A stretch of 17,268 nt of DNA from an uncultured bacterium (GCA_937863625.1 CALMGO010000099.1:1-17268), one strand, 5' to 3'; positions 1 through 7,037 are shown, counted from the first letter of the stretch. Notes: generated by a model from the sequence alone, not told the origin. Numbers and translations: made by a program.

Positions 1-668
1 TCTACGCGGCGGTTTGCCGCGAGGCCTTCGTATGAGAGGTTGGAGTCGGGGCGGTCGTATGGACCTCCCGACTGAATGCGCAGGCGCCGGGCGTCAATAT
101 CCTGGGCAATCAGGTACTCGGCAACGGCCTTGGCCCTGTAGAAGGCAAGGTCGAACATATCCTTGTAAGGGCTGTCGGCGGGGAGCGGCTCGATGGCGGT
201 GTGGCCGCGGATTTCCAGCTTGTTGTAGTACCCCTTGATGATGGAGACGAGTCTGTCGAGCGGTTCGTAGGCACTGACTTTGAGCTGGGCGGATCCTTCG
301 TCAAAGAGGACCTTGCCGCCAATGGTGATCTTGTATCCTTCCTCGACGGTCTGGACGGTGAGGTTCTGTCCGAGGACGGAATTGACCTGGGCGCCTTCGT
401 GCTGCGGACCACCCGTTTCAACGGCTATGCGGCGGATAAGCTCGTAGAGGGAGCCGCCCGGTGATTCACCGGGTTCCGGGGCATCGGCCTGTTCATAGCC
501 GAGGTAATTTCTAATGCTTTCGAGCACCTTGTGGAATTTCTCCTCTTTTACTTCGCTCATGGCCGCGATCATGATGAAGAAAGTAAGCAGCAGGCTCATC
601 AAGTCACCGTAAGTGACTATCCAGTCGGGCGCCCCCTGTGGGGCTTCTTCCTGTCGGGCCTTGGCCAC
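1..668 (-). CDS. motB: Flagellar stator protein MotB (3' end cut by window edge)
   Basis: MotB is the peptidoglycan-anchored half of the MotA/MotB stator, which couples ion flow to rotation. About 222 residues are visible. The N-terminus carries the family signature DWIVTYGDLMSLLLTFF (residues 15-31), covering the single membrane helix; Asp22 corresponds to the ion-binding aspartate (Asp32 in E. coli). An OmpA-like domain follows from about residue 105 (GKVLFDEGSAQL, then EIRGHTA) and reaches NRRV at the window edge, so only the extreme C-terminus is missing. I chose a GTG start at 668 because it overlaps the motA stop by one base (TAGTG) and leaves the usual short cytoplasmic tail before the helix. 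The Asp-containing helix plus the OmpA domain separates it from plain OmpA proteins. It is translationally coupled to motA. Confidence 0.95.
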   Translation of the reverse strand, partial: MAKARQEEAPQGAPDWIVTYGDLMSLLLTFFIMIAAMSEVKEEKFHKVLESIRNYLGYEQADAPEPGESPGGSLYELIRRIAVETGGPQHEGAQVNSVLGQNLTVQTVEEGYKITIGGKVLFDEGSAQLKVSAYEPLDRLVSIIKGYYNKLEIRGHTAIEPLPADSPYKDMFDLAFYRAKAVAEYLIAQDIDARRLRIQSGGPYDRPDSNLSYEGLAANRRV

Positions 669-1441
669 TACTTTTCCTTGCTTTCCTCAATATCCCTGAA
701 CGTGGGCGGGAGGAAGGTTTTGAGTTTCTGTTCAACGATTCTGGGGTTGTCTCCGGACTGAATGGACATAACGCCCTTTATGATGATCTGCTTCATCAGC
801 ATTTCCTCTTTGCTGCGAAGGCGAAGTTTGTCAGCGATGGGGAGGCAGATGAGGTTTGCAGTGACCGCGCCGTAGAGGGTGGTGATGAGGGCTACGGCCA
901 TACCGGAACCGATCTTGGAGACATCCTCCATGTGCTTGAGCATGATGATGAGACCGATGACGGTACCGATCATCCCGAAGGCGGGGCCGTACTTTCCGAG
1001 GGTCTCGAAGAGGAGACGCCCCTCTGCGTGACGGGAGGCAAGGGAGTCGAGTTCGCCTTCGAGTATCTGCTCGATGAGTTCGGGGTCGGTGCCATCGACG
1101 GCCATCTGGATGCCCTTGACTATGAACTTGTCCTGAATGGTGCCAGTCATGCTTTCGAGGGAAAGGATGCCGTCACGGCGGGCTATTTCAGCGAACTTCA
1201 CGAGGTCAGCAATGAGGCGCTGGGCCGACTGGGTTTCGGCAAAAAAGGCGTTCTTGGTGACGCGGATGAGGTTCAAGACTTTCTTGAGGGGGAAGCTGAT
1301 CAAAAGAGAGGCGAAGCATCCGCCGAGGACGATGGAAGCAGAAGGTATGTCCGCGAAGGTGCTGAAGGGCTCCTTTGAGAACATGGCCCAACTGAGCAAC
1401 CCTATCCCCATCACGAATCCGATAAGCGTGGCAAGGTCCAT
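668..1441 (-). CDS. motA: Flagellar stator protein MotA
   Basis: MotA is the four-helix inner-membrane partner of MotB; its cytoplasmic loop pushes on FliG to generate torque. The 257-residue length is normal for the MotA/TolQ/ExbB family. Visible hallmarks are the N-terminal helix (LATLIGFVMGIGLLSW), the cytoplasmic loop with DGTDPELIEQILEGELD, and the third and fourth helices with the conserved prolines in KYGPAFGMIGTVIGL and LICLPIADKL. The ATG at 1441 follows a GGAG eight bases upstream and lies 28 bases after the flbD stop. FlbD upstream and MotB downstream reproduce a common flbD-motA-motB order, which argues against a TolQ or ExbB identity. Confidence 0.97.
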   Translation of the reverse strand: MDLATLIGFVMGIGLLSWAMFSKEPFSTFADIPSASIVLGGCFASLLISFPLKKVLNLIRVTKNAFFAETQSAQRLIADLVKFAEIARRDGILSLESMTGTIQDKFIVKGIQMAVDGTDPELIEQILEGELDSLASRHAEGRLLFETLGKYGPAFGMIGTVIGLIIMLKHMEDVSKIGSGMAVALITTLYGAVTANLICLPIADKLRLRSKEEMLMKQIIIKGVMSIQSGDNPRIVEQKLKTFLPPTFRDIEESKEK

Positions 1442-1469
1442 TTCAAGCTCCGCCGTCTATACGGCCAAA

Positions 1470-1670
1470 TCACATCCTGTCGGGTGGAAACGTCCTGAGG
1501 GCCCTTCCGTAGTCGATGATCCGCCGGACAACTTCGTCGACGGATTCACGGACAATGACGCGTTCCTTGGAGGAGAGCGTAACGATGGTGTCGGGGCGCG
1601 CCTCGACATATTGGATCATCTCGGCGTTCAGAATAAACTCCTCTCCGTTTATTCGCGTCAACTTTATCAA
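1470..1670 (-). CDS. flbD: Flagellar FlbD family protein
   Basis: This 66-residue protein belongs to the small FlbD/SwrD family, found between flgE and motA in many flagellar operons. In Bacillus subtilis SwrD is reported to raise motor power by supporting stator levels. The family pattern is clear: MIKLTRINGEEFILNAEMIQ at the start, then VEARPDTIVTLSSKERVIVRES (family form: E..PDT.I.L..G.K..V.ES) and a C-terminal helix VDEVVRRIIDYGR. It should not be confused with the unrelated Caulobacter FlbD response regulator. The start is a TTG at 1670 with GAGG upstream; no ATG gives a full domain. A strong hairpin (1692-1713) separates it from flgE. Confidence 0.93.
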   Translation of the reverse strand: MIKLTRINGEEFILNAEMIQYVEARPDTIVTLSSKERVIVRESVDEVVRRIIDYGRALRTFPPDRM

Positions 1671-1691
1671 TCGGTCCTCACAGCGGCCATT

Positions 1692-1713
1692 GGGGGCGGC
1701 TCACGCCGCCCCC
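1692..1713 (-). other. GNRA-capped hairpin in the flgE-flbD intercistronic gap
   Basis: A perfect 9-bp inverted repeat (GGGGGCGGC / GCCGCCCCC) encloses a four-base loop. In minus-strand RNA the loop reads GUGA, a GNRA tetraloop. It begins 16 bases after the flgE stop and ends 21 bases before the flbD TTG start. It is followed by AATGG rather than a T run, so it does not look like an intrinsic terminator. It may protect the flgE 3' end, act as a partial attenuator, or be an RNA processing border. The structure is seen directly; the role is inferred. Confidence 0.75.
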
Positions 1714-1729
1714 TGCAGCCGTTCAACAG

Positions 1730-3421
1730 TTACCTTATCGTGTTAAGCAGTTCCACGAGCATGTCGTTGGACGTCGAGATGACCCTTGAATTGGCCGTGT
1801 AACCGGTCTGCGTTACGATCAGGTTCACGAACTCGTTGGCCAGGTCGACGTTGGACTGTTCCAAGGCGCCCGAGACAAGCGTACCGGATCCGAAGGAGCC
1901 GGGGGCGCCGATCTGGGGCGTTCCGGCATTCGGGCCGGGGCTGTAAAGGTTGTTGCCAAGGGCGTAGAGGCCCTGGTTGTTTGAGAAACTGGCCAGGGCA
2001 ATCTGTGCGAGGTTGGCGACGAGGCCGTTTGTGAAGATGCCCGTAACGATGCCGTTACCGCCGATGGCGTACTCATTGAGAGTGCCTTCGGGGGCTCCGT
2101 CCTGGAGCGTGAGGGCGACTTCGGAGTCGTTGGCAGCCAGCTGAGTAACCTGCGCGAAGTCCGGTCGGATGGCCATCGGCGTGACCGAACCGGTATCGGC
2201 GCGATCGACTATGATCTGGTCATCGGAGGTGCTCTGGAGGGCGCCCTCGGTGTCGAAGGTGATGGTCCCGGTGCCGACAACGCGCGACACGTCGGAGTCG
2301 CCGGTCGATTCGGCATACCAGCGCCATGTGTTGCCACCGTCAGCCTTATCCTCGCAGACGAATGCGACAGAGACCTCGACCTCGTTTCCGAGCGAATCAT
2401 AGACGGCGAAAGGCGTATAGCCGCTCTCGCCATCGGCACTCTGAGACTTGGTCATGTCAAAGGGCCTGGATATCGCGCCGGAGGACGAAAGCACGAGGTC
2501 GGTGATGTCGTTGGCGGTGCCGTAGTTGCCCTCGATGGCGAGTGCTCCGGTGCCTGCGTCAAGGGTTACGCCGGGAGCGCCGGGGACGGCGGCCGAGGTG
2601 TTGATCCCGAGGGAGGCCTCAATCCATTCGGCCAAACTCGTGGTCGGGTCTGCTCCGCCGAGCGTGGAGCCGGCGGCGACCGTGAAGGTGGCAGGCTCGA
2701 TGTCCCTTCCACCCTTGGCGGCATCGAGGGTGATGACGTCGTCCAAAGCATAGAAGGGGACGCCGCCTGCATCGGTGAGGTTGGTCAGGAGAGTGCCTGC
2801 GGTGGCCGCAAGCCCCGTGGAACTGTCGATGAGGGCCTGGGATCCGAGGATCGAACCCTGCGTGCCAGCGTCGCCTGAAGAGTTGAGATTCCCGGTCATG
2901 AACACATTTTGAGTGGCCTTGGCCAGACGCATGGAGCCAAGGGGAATGGTGATTCCGTCTGTTGCGCCTGAGGGACTGATTTCGAAGTCCTCGTTGGCGG
3001 TCCATCCCTGGACGATCATGCCCTTGGAGTTGGTCAGTATCTGGTCGGCGCCGAGGCTGAACGAGCCGTCGCGAGTGTAATAGGGGCGGCCGGTTCCATC
3101 GCGGACGACGAAGAAGCCGTTTCCGGATACGGCCAGGTCGGAGGGTACTCCCGTGGTTTCGATGGAGCCCTGGCCGAAGTTGGTGCTGGTGGTGCCGACG
3201 CTGACGCCGAGGCCGATCTGGATCGGGTTTACGCCGCCGAGGTTGCCGGTGGGGGCGGTACCGATGGAGAGTGTCTGGGCGAAAGCGGTTCTGAAGAGCA
3301 CCCTTGAGGAGCGAAAGCCTGTGGTATTGACGTTGGCGATATTGTTACCGATCACGTCCATGCGGCGCTGGTGCGCCACAAGGCCGGAGAGACCTGAGAA
3401 CAAACTAGTTGAAACACCCAT
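1730..3421 (-). CDS. flgE: Flagellar hook protein FlgE
   Basis: FlgE polymerises into the curved hook that joins rod to filament. The 563-residue protein has both family ends: an N-terminal rod/hook segment (SLFSGLSGLVAHQRRMDVIGNNIANVNTTGFRSSR, residues 6-40) and a C-terminal segment (GALEQSNVDLANEFVNLIVTQTGYTANSRVI) that pairs with it in the hook core. Between them lie DLAVSGNGFFVV (about 101-112), LTNSKGMIVQGW, and a long variable exposed region rich in G, T, A and D. It is longer than the roughly 400-residue enterobacterial FlgE, mainly in the middle, which is common outside enterobacteria. The ATG at 3421 has AAAGGAGG eight bases upstream. FlgD and FliK just upstream support hook protein over the related FlgF, FlgG or FlgK. 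Confidence 0.95.
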   Translation of the reverse strand: MGVSTSLFSGLSGLVAHQRRMDVIGNNIANVNTTGFRSSRVLFRTAFAQTLSIGTAPTGNLGGVNPIQIGLGVSVGTTSTNFGQGSIETTGVPSDLAVSGNGFFVVRDGTGRPYYTRDGSFSLGADQILTNSKGMIVQGWTANEDFEISPSGATDGITIPLGSMRLAKATQNVFMTGNLNSSGDAGTQGSILGSQALIDSSTGLAATAGTLLTNLTDAGGVPFYALDDVITLDAAKGGRDIEPATFTVAAGSTLGGADPTTSLAEWIEASLGINTSAAVPGAPGVTLDAGTGALAIEGNYGTANDITDLVLSSSGAISRPFDMTKSQSADGESGYTPFAVYDSLGNEVEVSVAFVCEDKADGGNTWRWYAESTGDSDVSRVVGTGTITFDTEGALQSTSDDQIIVDRADTGSVTPMAIRPDFAQVTQLAANDSEVALTLQDGAPEGTLNEYAIGGNGIVTGIFTNGLVANLAQIALASFSNNQGLYALGNNLYSPGPNAGTPQIGAPGSFGSGTLVSGALEQSNVDLANEFVNLIVTQTGYTANSRVISTSNDMLVELLNTIR

Positions 3422-3496
3422 CTGTTCCTCCTTTATTCACGGGCCGGCCAGAACACGGCTCAGCCCCGGGCCCCCTCAAACGAGGACCAGCCCAAG
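3422..3496 (-). other. G+C-rich gap upstream of flgE
   Basis: This 75-base gap between the small flagellar operon protein gene and flgE is the longest non-coding stretch downstream of the flgB promoter region. It holds the flgE Shine-Dalgarno sequence (AAAGGAGG), a palindromic GGCCGGCC, a CCCGGGCCCC block and a small CCTC-AAAC-GAGG hairpin (3474-3485). I looked for a -24/-12 sigma-54 element and a sigma-28-like element on the minus strand and found no convincing match. The gap may modulate hook expression, but the sequence does not prove it. Confidence 0.4.
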
Positions 3497-3871
3497 TTAA
3501 GCAAAGACTGCGCTGTCAATGTCTGTGAAGACGTTGTCCCGCATCGCTTGCGGCTCGATTGCGGTTACGACGGTTCGGCTGGCGACGTCGAGGATCAGGC
3601 CGACCTTGTCCATAAGGACGAGGGCATCCCTGCCACCTTTTGAAGCTACCTTTTCAGCGGCCTGGTTTATCCTCTGCATGTCGGCGTCGCCGAGGACGAT
3701 ATTTCGTTCGCGCAGGCGCTGTCCGGCATGCGCGCTCAGGCGAACGGACTGCTGGGGCTGAAGTGCCCCCTGCAACACACTCCGAAAATCGACGGGAGCC
3801 TGACGGCTGGAAAGACCGCCGGCGATCTGTCGATTAACGGGCGCATTTATGCCGTTTACCTGCGTTACCAT
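3497..3871 (-). CDS. Small flagellar operon protein (TIGR02530-like)
   Basis: This 124-residue soluble protein matches the pattern of the conserved 'flagellar operon protein' family that sits next to flgD and flgE in many bacteria; its biochemical role is not established. Recognisable segments are SAHAGQRLRERNIVLGDADM (about 46-65), a helix NQAAEKVASKGGRDALVLMD, and the C-terminal TVVTAIEPQAMRDNVFTDID ending in SAVFA. The N-terminal 40 residues are polar and probably flexible. The ATG at 3871 overlaps the flgD stop by seven bases, so it is probably translationally coupled. A GGAGG lies 10 bases upstream of the start but can pair with a CTCC in between. The neighbours suggest a role in hook assembly or hook-stage export. 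Confidence 0.85.
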   Translation of the reverse strand: MVTQVNGINAPVNRQIAGGLSSRQAPVDFRSVLQGALQPQQSVRLSAHAGQRLRERNIVLGDADMQRINQAAEKVASKGGRDALVLMDKVGLILDVASRTVVTAIEPQAMRDNVFTDIDSAVFA

Positions 3872-4290
3872 TGGAGAAGGACCTCCTCAATGCCAGTCAC
3901 GTTTGCTATGGGTATCGAGTCGCCGAGATCAGTGACGAGTCTGACACCAGCTGTGCTTCCAGCGGTGACCTTGACGACGACACCTTCTACGTTGGCGCCT
4001 GCGTCGGAGACTCCCTTGACATTTGTCCCGATGAGAGAGCCGGCGGTGGCTATCTGGTTCTGATACGTCATTTTGCTGAGAGTCTTGTCGAGATTGGTGA
4101 GAGTCTGCATGTTCTGTATCTGAGCCACCTGTGCGAGGAGTTCCTCGTTTCTCATGGGATCGAGGGGATCCTGGTTGACGAGTTCCTCAATCATCAACTT
4201 GAGGAAATCCTGGGAGCCGAGTTCAGTCTTCCCGGTCGAGGCCGAGGCCCCTGTCGTTGTGGAAGCACCTAATACCGAAGTAATATCCAC
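3865..4290 (-). CDS. flgD: Flagellar hook capping / scaffolding protein FlgD (short form)
   Basis: FlgD caps the growing hook and guides FlgE assembly. The conserved N-terminal core is plain: LGSQDFLKLMIEELVNQDPLDPM (residues 24-46), then NEELLAQVAQIQNMQTLTNL (48-67) and a helix to about residue 85. SLIGTNVKGV starts the C-terminal part, which runs only to residue 141. It therefore carries a short beta-rich tail and not the full tudor/fibronectin-like domains of the roughly 230-residue enterobacterial FlgD; the length resembles the short Firmicutes form. The start is a GTG at 4290, chosen because an 11-base match to the anti-Shine-Dalgarno sequence lies just upstream. It sits between fliK and the small flagellar operon protein, with a 7-base overlap with the latter. 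Confidence 0.93.
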   Translation of the reverse strand: MDITSVLGASTTTGASASTGKTELGSQDFLKLMIEELVNQDPLDPMRNEELLAQVAQIQNMQTLTNLDKTLSKMTYQNQIATAGSLIGTNVKGVSDAGANVEGVVVKVTAGSTAGVRLVTDLGDSIPIANVTGIEEVLLQW

Positions 4291-4294
4291 TTAG

Positions 4295-4307
4295 TCTCAC
4301 CTCCTTT
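4295..4307 (-). promoter_or_regulatory. Extended Shine-Dalgarno of flgD
   Basis: The minus strand reads AAAGGAGGTGAGA, five bases before the flgD GTG start. Eleven of these bases (AAAGGAGGTGA) match the full complement of a typical 16S rRNA 3' end. This decides the GTG start of flgD. The same 13 bases occur upstream of fliK. A CTCC just 5' (4308-4311 on the plus-strand coordinates) can pair with the GGAG across an AAA loop, which could limit ribosome access. Confidence 0.8.
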
Positions 4308-4314
4308 GGAGTTT

Positions 4315-5814
4315 CTATATAAGCAAGTCAATGGCGCCAGCGGCAACAAGGGCCGGCTGGGGTTCAACGGTTTCAACAGTCTGACGGAACTCGCCGGATG
4401 CGCGGCCAAAGCGGCCTTGCGGCTCATGTCCGGAACGACTCTGCTGGTGCTGTTGCGGACCGAAGGAAAAGCCCGAACTGCGGTACTGCACTTCGATGCC
4501 ACGGATGTCAATGCCGGCCTGGCGCAGATCGGACCTCAACACGGCGACGTTAGACTGCAGGGCAGTCTGTGTCGTCGGCGAAGAGGCCTCGATGCGAGCG
4601 GTAACCACGCCGCGCACGCTTGAGACCTCGATACGGACGGTACCGAGCTCCGGCGGGTAAAGCCGCACACGCACCGTCGAGCGGCCGGACTGCTCCGCAG
4701 CGGCGATAGCACCGGCTATCCGCGATATCATGCGCTCCTGGTCCGCGCCGACAGCCGGCGCAGGCGAATCGGCCGGAGCGGCGGAGGATTTGGCGGCAAG
4801 CGCCTCGGAAAGATGCGGCGAGTCGACAGCCCTGTCGACAACGGCGGCCTGGACTTCCTCGGGTCGCTCCGCGAGCGCATCAGGGGCCACTATGACCTCG
4901 GCCGAAGCCGCTGCCGGCGAAGTAGCCGGCGCCTGTGAAGCAGGCGGCGCATCCTGTGCGCGCCCTGCTTCGGCGCTCTTTTCCGTGGGTGTCTCGCGCT
5001 CAGAAGACATGGCCGCTGGCGCCGCGGGAGCAATCTTGACGGTTTCAACAAACACTTCATCTGCTGAAGACGAGGCGACTGCAACCGTGGCGGCAGGCGC
5101 CGTAGACAAAGAAGCGGCGTCTGGAACCTTTGTCACGGCCTGCTCCGAAGAGGCCGGCTTTGGGGAACTGGCCTCACGCGACTCCCGGGCATCCGTCGGC
5201 ATTTCAGACTTGCCTGTGGTTGCCGGCGCGGCCTCGCGGCCGACGGCCACTACCGCATCGGACGACGCGGGCGGCAGATCGACAGCCTCGACAGGCGTCG
5301 CGGCTACGGGAGCCTGCGGCAGCGGGGGCACAGGAGCCGTCGGCGCTTGAGACTGGCCTGTCACGTCTGCGATGCCCTGCGTGGTCGATCCGGGAGCATC
5401 CTGCTGGGGAGCGTCTCCGGATACTACCGGCGCCTCGACGCTGACGGGTGCGACAGCCATGAGCAAACCTACGAGTTCGCTGAGCTCTGACAAGTCGTCC
5501 GCGTCTTGCCCGGGCACATCCGGAACCTGATCTGTGGCGACCAACTGCCCGGTTAGCGCGTCAAGAACCGACTGCGGTATGTTTCCCGCGGCGAGGTTTT
5601 CGAGCGCCACTGCGACACACGCGTCGAGCGTTTCATCCGAGGCGGCGGCCAGCACAGGCATCTGGAAGAGCGCCTGAGGGGTCGCGGCGTCAAGGTCGAA
5701 GCCTGCCTGCTCAAGCGCGGCGGCAAAGACGTCCGGCACCACAGGAGCAGCCTGCCCCGTAGAAGGGACGCGAACGCCACAAGAGGCGACATCAACACTT
5801 AGAACCTGGGTCAT
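4315..5814 (-). CDS. fliK: Flagellar hook-length control protein FliK
   Basis: FliK is secreted through the hook, measures its length and switches the export apparatus from hook to filament substrates by contacting FlhB. The 499-residue protein shows the two-part family layout. A long, low-complexity region rich in Ala, Pro, Ser, Val and Glu (roughly 120-365) is the presumed ruler or linker. A compact C-terminal Flg_hook domain follows (about 368-447) with RSTVRVRLYPPELGTVRIEV, RIEASSPTTQTALQ and LRSDLRQAGIDI. A Gln/Gly/Arg-rich tail of about 50 residues ends the protein. The ATG at 5814 lies just after an 11-base match to the anti-Shine-Dalgarno. The neighbouring flgD and flgE agree with this. 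The N-terminal half alone would not be recognisable. Confidence 0.92.
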   Translation of the reverse strand: MTQVLSVDVASCGVRVPSTGQAAPVVPDVFAAALEQAGFDLDAATPQALFQMPVLAAASDETLDACVAVALENLAAGNIPQSVLDALTGQLVATDQVPDVPGQDADDLSELSELVGLLMAVAPVSVEAPVVSGDAPQQDAPGSTTQGIADVTGQSQAPTAPVPPLPQAPVAATPVEAVDLPPASSDAVVAVGREAAPATTGKSEMPTDARESREASSPKPASSEQAVTKVPDAASLSTAPAATVAVASSSADEVFVETVKIAPAAPAAMSSERETPTEKSAEAGRAQDAPPASQAPATSPAAASAEVIVAPDALAERPEEVQAAVVDRAVDSPHLSEALAAKSSAAPADSPAPAVGADQERMISRIAGAIAAAEQSGRSTVRVRLYPPELGTVRIEVSSVRGVVTARIEASSPTTQTALQSNVAVLRSDLRQAGIDIRGIEVQYRSSGFSFGPQQHQQSRSGHEPQGRFGRASGEFRQTVETVEPQPALVAAGAIDLLI

Positions 5815-5815
5815 T

Positions 5816-5828
5816 TCTCACCTCCTTT
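5816..5828 (-). promoter_or_regulatory. Extended Shine-Dalgarno of fliK
   Basis: AAAGGAGGTGAGA lies two bases upstream of the fliK ATG on the minus strand. It matches 11 bases of the usual anti-Shine-Dalgarno and is identical over 13 bases to the flgD site. It lies in the 48-base gap after the MotE-like gene. Confidence 0.8.
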
Positions 5829-5839
5829 CATACCCTTTT

Positions 5840-5855
5840 TGCCCGGCCGAGGGCA
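5840..5855 (-). repeat. Small inverted repeat upstream of fliK
   Basis: TGCCC and GGGCA form a 5-bp stem around a six-base loop between the MotE-like gene stop and the fliK ribosome-binding site. In the direction of transcription it is followed by AAAAA, not T residues, so it is not a terminator of this operon. It may simply be intercistronic structure. Confidence 0.4.
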
Positions 5856-5862
5856 GTAGTCT

Positions 5863-6570
5863 TCACTGGGCGACCACGGCGGCCGCGGCGGTGGTGACGG
5901 CCTCACCACCACTCAATAATTCCTGAAGACGGGCGGCGCGGTTAAGAACGTCCGCAGGCCTGCCCGGCTGGTTCTGGTCATCGAGTTTCTTGATTTCGGT
6001 AAGCACCGCGGCGCGCACGTCGGTCTTGAAGGCGCGCAGGTAGCGAACCGTCGTCGTGTCGTCGAGGCCGTATAGGAGCTCGGCGACGTCACGCGGCTTC
6101 ATGGCGTTGTAGGTGGCTACGGCATCGAGGAAACCCTGGTCGCGAGCTGCGGCCTCCTGGGCGGCCTTTGCCGTTTCAAAGGCGGCGGTGCGTTTTTCGA
6201 CGTCCTTTTCGCGGGCATCGAGCTCGGAGCGAACGGCTTCGAGTTCGCGGGCCATGGACTGGAGCGCCTCTTTTTCGGAAGCAAGGGCATCTTCCTGAGC
6301 AATGCGCGCGCGTTCCCAATCGGCGACGGCATTTTCGAGTTCTTCCTGAGAGCGGATCTCAATGGGAGAAAGGACGACCGGCGTTTCCTCAACAGGGGCT
6401 TTGTCGGGGCTTGCAAGTGCGCCCTGGAGGACCTTTACGATGTCGGAGACCTTGCGGCTATCCACCGTGCCGCTCAAATAGAGCACGGCAGCGAGGATGA
6501 TCTCGGAAGCAAGGATCATCGCCGCTACGAGCAAGAGCGTCTGAATGAGTTTTGTGATTAGACTCTTCAC
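5863..6570 (-). CDS. MotE / MgtE-N-like flagellar membrane protein
   Basis: This 235-residue protein resembles the MotE/YlxF-type proteins (COG3334-like) encoded next to fliJ and fliK in many flagellar operons. It has one N-terminal membrane helix (about 9-33), a Pro/Glu-rich linker (about 55-70), and a charged coiled coil (about 75-145). It then has an MgtE-N-like helical segment, YNAMKPRDVAELLYGLDD (154-171) followed by VRYLRAFKTDVRAAVLTEI. No export signal other than the membrane helix is visible, so the coiled coil and C-terminus probably face the periplasm. The GTG start at 6570 overlaps the fliJ stop (GTGA). In rhizobia MotE acts as a periplasmic chaperone for the stator accessory protein MotC; whether that applies here is unknown. 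The protein is not an MgtE magnesium channel, as it lacks the multi-helix channel domain. Confidence 0.75.
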   Translation of the reverse strand: MKSLITKLIQTLLLVAAMILASEIILAAVLYLSGTVDSRKVSDIVKVLQGALASPDKAPVEETPVVLSPIEIRSQEELENAVADWERARIAQEDALASEKEALQSMARELEAVRSELDAREKDVEKRTAAFETAKAAQEAAARDQGFLDAVATYNAMKPRDVAELLYGLDDTTTVRYLRAFKTDVRAAVLTEIKKLDDQNQPGRPADVLNRAARLQELLSGGEAVTTAAAAVVAQ

Positions 6571-7037
6571 ACGGAGTCCCCCGCCCCGGCAACAGGCATC
6601 GCGGCTATGTAGTTATTCGAACCTATTTCATCGAGGTCGGCGGTCTCCTGGCGTGCAAGCTGATAGTCGTGCTCGGCGCGTTTTGAGTCCTTGACCTTTT
6701 CCAGGACCTGCTTTTCCTGAGAGGCGACGGCAAGCTCGCGTCGGCGAGTCTCAAGGTCGCGGCCGGAGTCCTGAAGCCATACGACGGCCTGGCCGACCTG
6801 GGTTTCAAGATATGTGAGATATGAACGGTAGAGGGCAAGCTCGCGCGCGGAGATCCTGCCGGTGCCGATTTTGGCCATGGCGTTCTGGTAGCTGGTGAGT
6901 TCCGCCGCCAGGGTGCGCAACTGGTCCTCGCGACGACGGAAAATCTCGGCCGCCTTGCTGAAGGCGAGTTGCCGGTCAGATTCGAGCTGTTTGCGGTACT
7001 CGAGGACCTTTGCGAGCGAGAACACGAACCTCTTCAT
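6567..7037 (-). CDS. fliJ: Flagellar export protein FliJ
   Basis: FliJ is the coiled-coil stalk protein of the flagellar type III export ATPase; it inserts into the FliI hexamer and contacts FlhA. The 156-residue protein starts with the typical KRFVFSLAKVLEYRKQLE. It is nearly all helical, with heptad-like charged repeats, and carries the family C-terminal run LEKVKDSKRAEHDYQLARQE followed by TADLDEIGSNNY. The length is normal (about 145-160). The ATG at 7037 overlaps the fliI stop by four bases (ATGA). Identity rests on the coiled-coil pattern and on its place directly after fliI. Confidence 0.92.
   Translation of the reverse strand: MKRFVFSLAKVLEYRKQLESDRQLAFSKAAEIFRRREDQLRTLAAELTSYQNAMAKIGTGRISARELALYRSYLTYLETQVGQAVVWLQDSGRDLETRRRELAVASQEKQVLEKVKDSKRAEHDYQLARQETADLDEIGSNNYIAAMPVAGAGDSV

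Noticed and set aside
638..1378. A 246-codon open frame on the plus strand opposite motA
   Set aside because: MotA is unmistakable on the minus strand; the plus-strand product is an acidic shadow of its codons.
3422..3496. A second sigma-54 promoter upstream of flgE
   Set aside because: The nearest candidate (TGGTCCTCGTTTGA) has the wrong spacing and lacks the -12 GC.
4730..5350. A 206-codon Ala/Ser/Thr-rich open frame on the plus strand opposite fliK
   Set aside because: It arises from the Ala/Pro-rich repeats of FliK read backwards; no independent support.
5840..5855. Intrinsic terminator upstream of fliK
   Set aside because: The stem is only 5 bp and is followed by A residues in the direction of transcription; on the plus strand the T run precedes the stem.
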